Below, one piece after another: positions 15,205 through 17,681 of a DNA stretch of 17,681 bases (positions within the stretch are counted from its first letter, which is position 1; the number at the start of each line of letters is the position of its first letter). The notes under the pieces were generated by a model. It was not told where the DNA came from and did not search any database. It saw only the letters and a list, made by a program, of their open reading frames with translations. The position numbers and the translations under genes are program-made. This DNA comes from an uncultured Clostridiaceae bacterium (GTDB lineage Bacteria; Bacillota; Clostridia; Lachnospirales; Lachnospiraceae), in NCBI GenBank assembly GCA_949948825.1, contig CATLIJ010000020.1, positions 1 through 17,681 on the forward strand. Reading direction: 5' to 3'.

Positions 15205-16908
15205 TTACATTTCTTTTTCTAACATAACTTTACACTTTTTCTTAAAACATGCAATTCCGTATTTTAAAATGGTATGGAAACCATCTTCTTTTAGTTCCTT
15301 TGCGTAATTTTCCGTTTCAATTTGCTTTAGGGCTTCCATACATGCAGAAGCATAGGCGGCTTGCTCTGCATATTTTACCTCTACTATAATTCCGATGTTT
15401 TTGCCAGGAATCTGAATCAAAATATCGCTGTATCCATCGCCGGATTCTTTGTTGGATTTTAGGTACCAGCCACTTTTATATCCCAAAATACCTATTAAAA
15501 TTCCGTGGTAAAAGTTTTCCTTTGAGGATTTACGGACAAAAGTATCCCGCAGACTGATTGTTTTGCTTAAATAGGTATTAAACAGACGTTCTGCTTCTTC
15601 TGATTTGCCTGTCTCCAATGCATTGCAGAATGCCTCAAGCAATTCCCCGTCTTTTTGGGTTTCTTCTTTAAACATTGCCATAATCTGTTCTATAAAAATA
15701 TTCCGGATTTCCATGTTGGGAATAGAAAGAGGAATATATTTACCATCCGGTTTTCCCCGCTGTGTCAGATAACCGGTTATAAACAGAACACTCCAAATAT
15801 GCTCCAATGGGTCATACAGATTGTTGTAAGTCAGGTTCTCGTGTATTTCCTTTCTAATGGTCTGTCCGGAGATGAGTCCCTCGATCTCGCTTTTTGTCGG
15901 GCCTTTGTCCATCTGTTGAATGAAATGCCGGACGATTTCATTGCTGCTGGTATTGGACCAGTAGTCTTTTGGTTCCATAGCTGGATCGTCAATCAGATCA
16001 TCACAGTAATTGATCACATCCCATGGACAATATACATCCATATTTCCAAAAGAATATCCATCATACCATTCTTTCATAGCATCATAGCGTTCTTCCAGGC
16101 CATAATATTTTAATATTGTTTTGACTTCATGATCGGTAAAGCCAAAGTATTCATGAAAGCGGACATTGGTAATGGAAAAAATCTTCAGATTGTTTAAGCC
16201 AGTAAAAATGCTTTCTTTTGCCACTCTTAGACATCCGGTCAGCACTGCAAAGTAGAGATGGTCATTGGTCTTGAGCACCTGTTCAAAAATACCCCGGATC
16301 AGGGAAACCATTGGTTCGTAATATCCTTTTTCGTTAGCTTTGGCCAAAGGCACATCATATTCATCAATCAGCAGGATAACCTTTTGCTCATAATGCTTCT
16401 CTAATAATTCGGTAAGCTCATATAAACTGTTGTACAAAAATGGCTCTTCCACAGTTCCATTTAAAAGCATGGAAAAGAGGTCTTTGTCTTTGGAAGACAG
16501 GCGATTGCTGTCAAGAAGAAACTGGAGCCTGCGCATCTCCCTTTGAATCGTCCTGGCCATTTGGATGCGGGCGGTTTCATAATCATCTGCCCATACATTT
16601 TTCAGGCTGATCGATATAACCGGGAATTTCCCCATAAATTTCTGGCACAATTCGGTTTCTTTTAAAATTTCCAATCCATCAAAAAGAGACGAATCGCAGC
16701 CGATTTCAAAAAAGGTTTGGAGCATGCTCATATTAAGAGACTTGCCAAACCTCCGGGGTCTGGTAAACAGATTTACTTTTGCCCATCGAAGAAGAAGATC
16801 CCGGATCATAGTGGTTTTATCTACATAATAAAAGCCTTCTGTGCGAATTTCTTTAAAGTTTTCAATTCCTACAGGAAGCTTCTGCTTTCTGTTTTCTGTG
16901 TTGCACAT
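15205..16908 (-). CDS. AAA-ATPase-like protein with C-terminal PD-(D/E)XK nuclease-like domain
   Basis: A 567-residue protein of the AAA-ATPase-like/DUF1703 family, common and often multicopy in Lachnospiraceae and Bacteroidetes. The N terminus has the family opening LPVGIENFKEIR and VDKT, then the Walker-A-like RPRRFGKS (residues 50-57) and Walker B ILLIDEYD (178-185). The C-terminal region carries a PD-(D/E)XK signature: YSD with Asp495, then EVK (510-512). The nuclease reading rests on this motif; the biological role of the family is not established, and defence or mobile-element roles have only been suggested. An in-frame GTG at 16920 is possible, but AAAGGGG overlaps that codon and sits 11 bases from ATG 16908, so I chose the ATG. 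The gene is visibly richer in A+T than the aro and leuS genes, which may reflect transfer. Confidence 0.85.
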   Translation of the reverse strand: MCNTENRKQKLPVGIENFKEIRTEGFYYVDKTTMIRDLLLRWAKVNLFTRPRRFGKSLNMSMLQTFFEIGCDSSLFDGLEILKETELCQKFMGKFPVISISLKNVWADDYETARIQMARTIQREMRRLQFLLDSNRLSSKDKDLFSMLLNGTVEEPFLYNSLYELTELLEKHYEQKVILLIDEYDVPLAKANEKGYYEPMVSLIRGIFEQVLKTNDHLYFAVLTGCLRVAKESIFTGLNNLKIFSITNVRFHEYFGFTDHEVKTILKYYGLEERYDAMKEWYDGYSFGNMDVYCPWDVINYCDDLIDDPAMEPKDYWSNTSSNEIVRHFIQQMDKGPTKSEIEGLISGQTIRKEIHENLTYNNLYDPLEHIWSVLFITGYLTQRGKPDGKYIPLSIPNMEIRNIFIEQIMAMFKEETQKDGELLEAFCNALETGKSEEAERLFNTYLSKTISLRDTFVRKSSKENFYHGILIGILGYKSGWYLKSNKESGDGYSDILIQIPGKNIGIIVEVKYAEQAAYASACMEALKQIETENYAKELKEDGFHTILKYGIACFKKKCKVMLEKEM

Positions 16909-16975
16909 TGGTTGTAACACCCCTTTCGGAACAGCTGGTCAATCGGATTGGTCCGTCTTACCGTGTTAGGACTCT

Positions 16976-17681
16976 TTACACTTCCATCTTTTCATGGGGT
17001 ACTTTTGCGAGAAAGTCCGTTTCCTCAAGATTGGAAAAATATTCATGCACAATTGTTTTGAGCTGTTCCAGCGAAATAATATCCCGCTCTCTTGGCGTAT
17101 ATTGACCGAACGGTGTAACAAGGCTTACCCGCTTGGTATTCGTACAAAGGGGATTTATCAGCGCATACGCTCTGCGCCCGCCCAGATTGAACCAGGCCTC
17201 ACAGAGAAATTGATTCCCAACTCCGTAAAACTGAAGAAATCCATCGTGAGATTTAAAAATCACAAAATCCTCTTTTCCCTCTGCAACAAGAGACAGGTAG
17301 TAATCCGATTCTTTATAAACAATTTTCTCTGTTTTTTCGCCGCTTGCCGTCTCCGCATCAGGAACCCGCAGCATTCCTTTTTTTGGCCACTTATTATTTA
17401 CCACAGAAAAAAACACATCCACAAAGCTTTTCATGCTGTCCTCCGGGCCGTTAAGAATCCGCTTGTGTGCTTTGGTAATGGGGGATGCGGAAGTTTGACT
17501 GCCGGGAATACTGAGGATAGGAAGTCCGTCGTCCACAACCCATACAAAACCTTTTTCAGCCAGTCCGGAGCGCAGCATCATCTCACCAATATAGGTTCCG
17601 AACAGAACTGCAGCATTCCATAAGGTCTTTTCACCTTCATCGCCATGATATTTGTCAAGATTATCATGAAAAGCTTCGAGA
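16976..17681 (-). CDS. Unrecognised protein, N terminus beyond the window edge
   Basis: The frame stays open from the stop at 16976 to the window edge. An ATG at 17581 exists, but upstream codons continue with protein-like sequence (WNAAVLFGTYIGEM), so the true start lies outside and 234 residues are visible. The protein looks soluble, with no signal peptide or membrane segment. It contains FVWVVDDGLPILSI near the visible N terminus, a FKSHDGFLQFYGVGNQF segment, and a C-terminal stretch FGQYTPRERDIISLEQLKTIV that resembles the sequence-and-helix endings of some small immunity-like proteins, but I cannot assign a family. It precedes the ATPase/nuclease-like gene by 67 bases on the same strand, with no clear terminator or promoter between, so the two may be co-transcribed. 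Confidence 0.75.
   Translation of the reverse strand, partial: LEAFHDNLDKYHGDEGEKTLWNAAVLFGTYIGEMMLRSGLAEKGFVWVVDDGLPILSIPGSQTSASPITKAHKRILNGPEDSMKSFVDVFFSVVNNKWPKKGMLRVPDAETASGEKTEKIVYKESDYYLSLVAEGKEDFVIFKSHDGFLQFYGVGNQFLCEAWFNLGGRRAYALINPLCTNTKRVSLVTPFGQYTPRERDIISLEQLKTIVHEYFSNLEETDFLAKVPHEKMEV

Noticed and set aside
1..17681. CRISPR array, tRNA, rRNA, insertion sequence or attachment site
   Set aside because: I saw no regularly spaced repeats, no tRNA-like cloverleaf, no transposase or integrase frame and no target-site duplication.

Overview
The window looks like a chromosomal segment of a low-to-moderate-GC anaerobic Firmicute, most likely a gut Lachnospiraceae/Clostridiales member. The signs are strong AGGAGG-type ribosome binding sites, an oxygen-sensitive class III ribonucleotide reductase with its activase, a T-box leader before leuS, a Thermotoga-type DAHP synthase, and a secreted protein with a Clostridium-style cell-wall-binding repeat. 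The family assignment is inference; no rRNA or tRNA lies in the window to test it.

Layout. Positions 92-1175 hold a LacI-family repressor with its own promoter. Positions 1230-4172 hold the nrdD-nrdG operon, with a promoter and two NrdR-like boxes in its leader. On the opposite strand, 7680 down to 4173, an aromatic amino-acid operon aroF-tyrA-aroA runs from a TTGACA-17-TAGAAT promoter and meets nrdG tail to tail with no intergenic base. Divergent from it, 7868-9970 encodes an EF-G-like translational GTPase, followed by a long hairpin, a CPBP membrane protease (10086-11012) and a 60-residue hypothetical protein (11057-11239). A secreted cell-wall-binding-like protein (11355-12083) has a consensus promoter whose spacer ends in a run of eight G. 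A T-box riboswitch leader (about 12166-12624) precedes leuS (12716-15127), which ends in a clear intrinsic terminator. The right end, on the minus strand and visibly richer in A+T, carries an AAA-ATPase-like/PD-(D/E)XK nuclease-like protein and an unrecognised gene cut by the window edge.

How the genes work together. nrdDG makes deoxynucleotides without oxygen and appears to be under NrdR control. aroF, tyrA and aroA provide the first committed step, the sixth step, and the tyrosine branch of the shikimate pathway; the 4-base overlap of aroF and tyrA indicates translational coupling. leuS is controlled by uncharged tRNA-Leu through the T-box. The features that most deserve follow-up are the poly-G tract inside the promoter at 11287-11316 (possible phase variation), the 39-bp tandem-repeat insertion inside nrdD, the unusually long T-box linker, and the altered GTPase motifs of the EF-G-like protein. 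I did not find a clear previously undescribed multi-gene system; most of the window is housekeeping.
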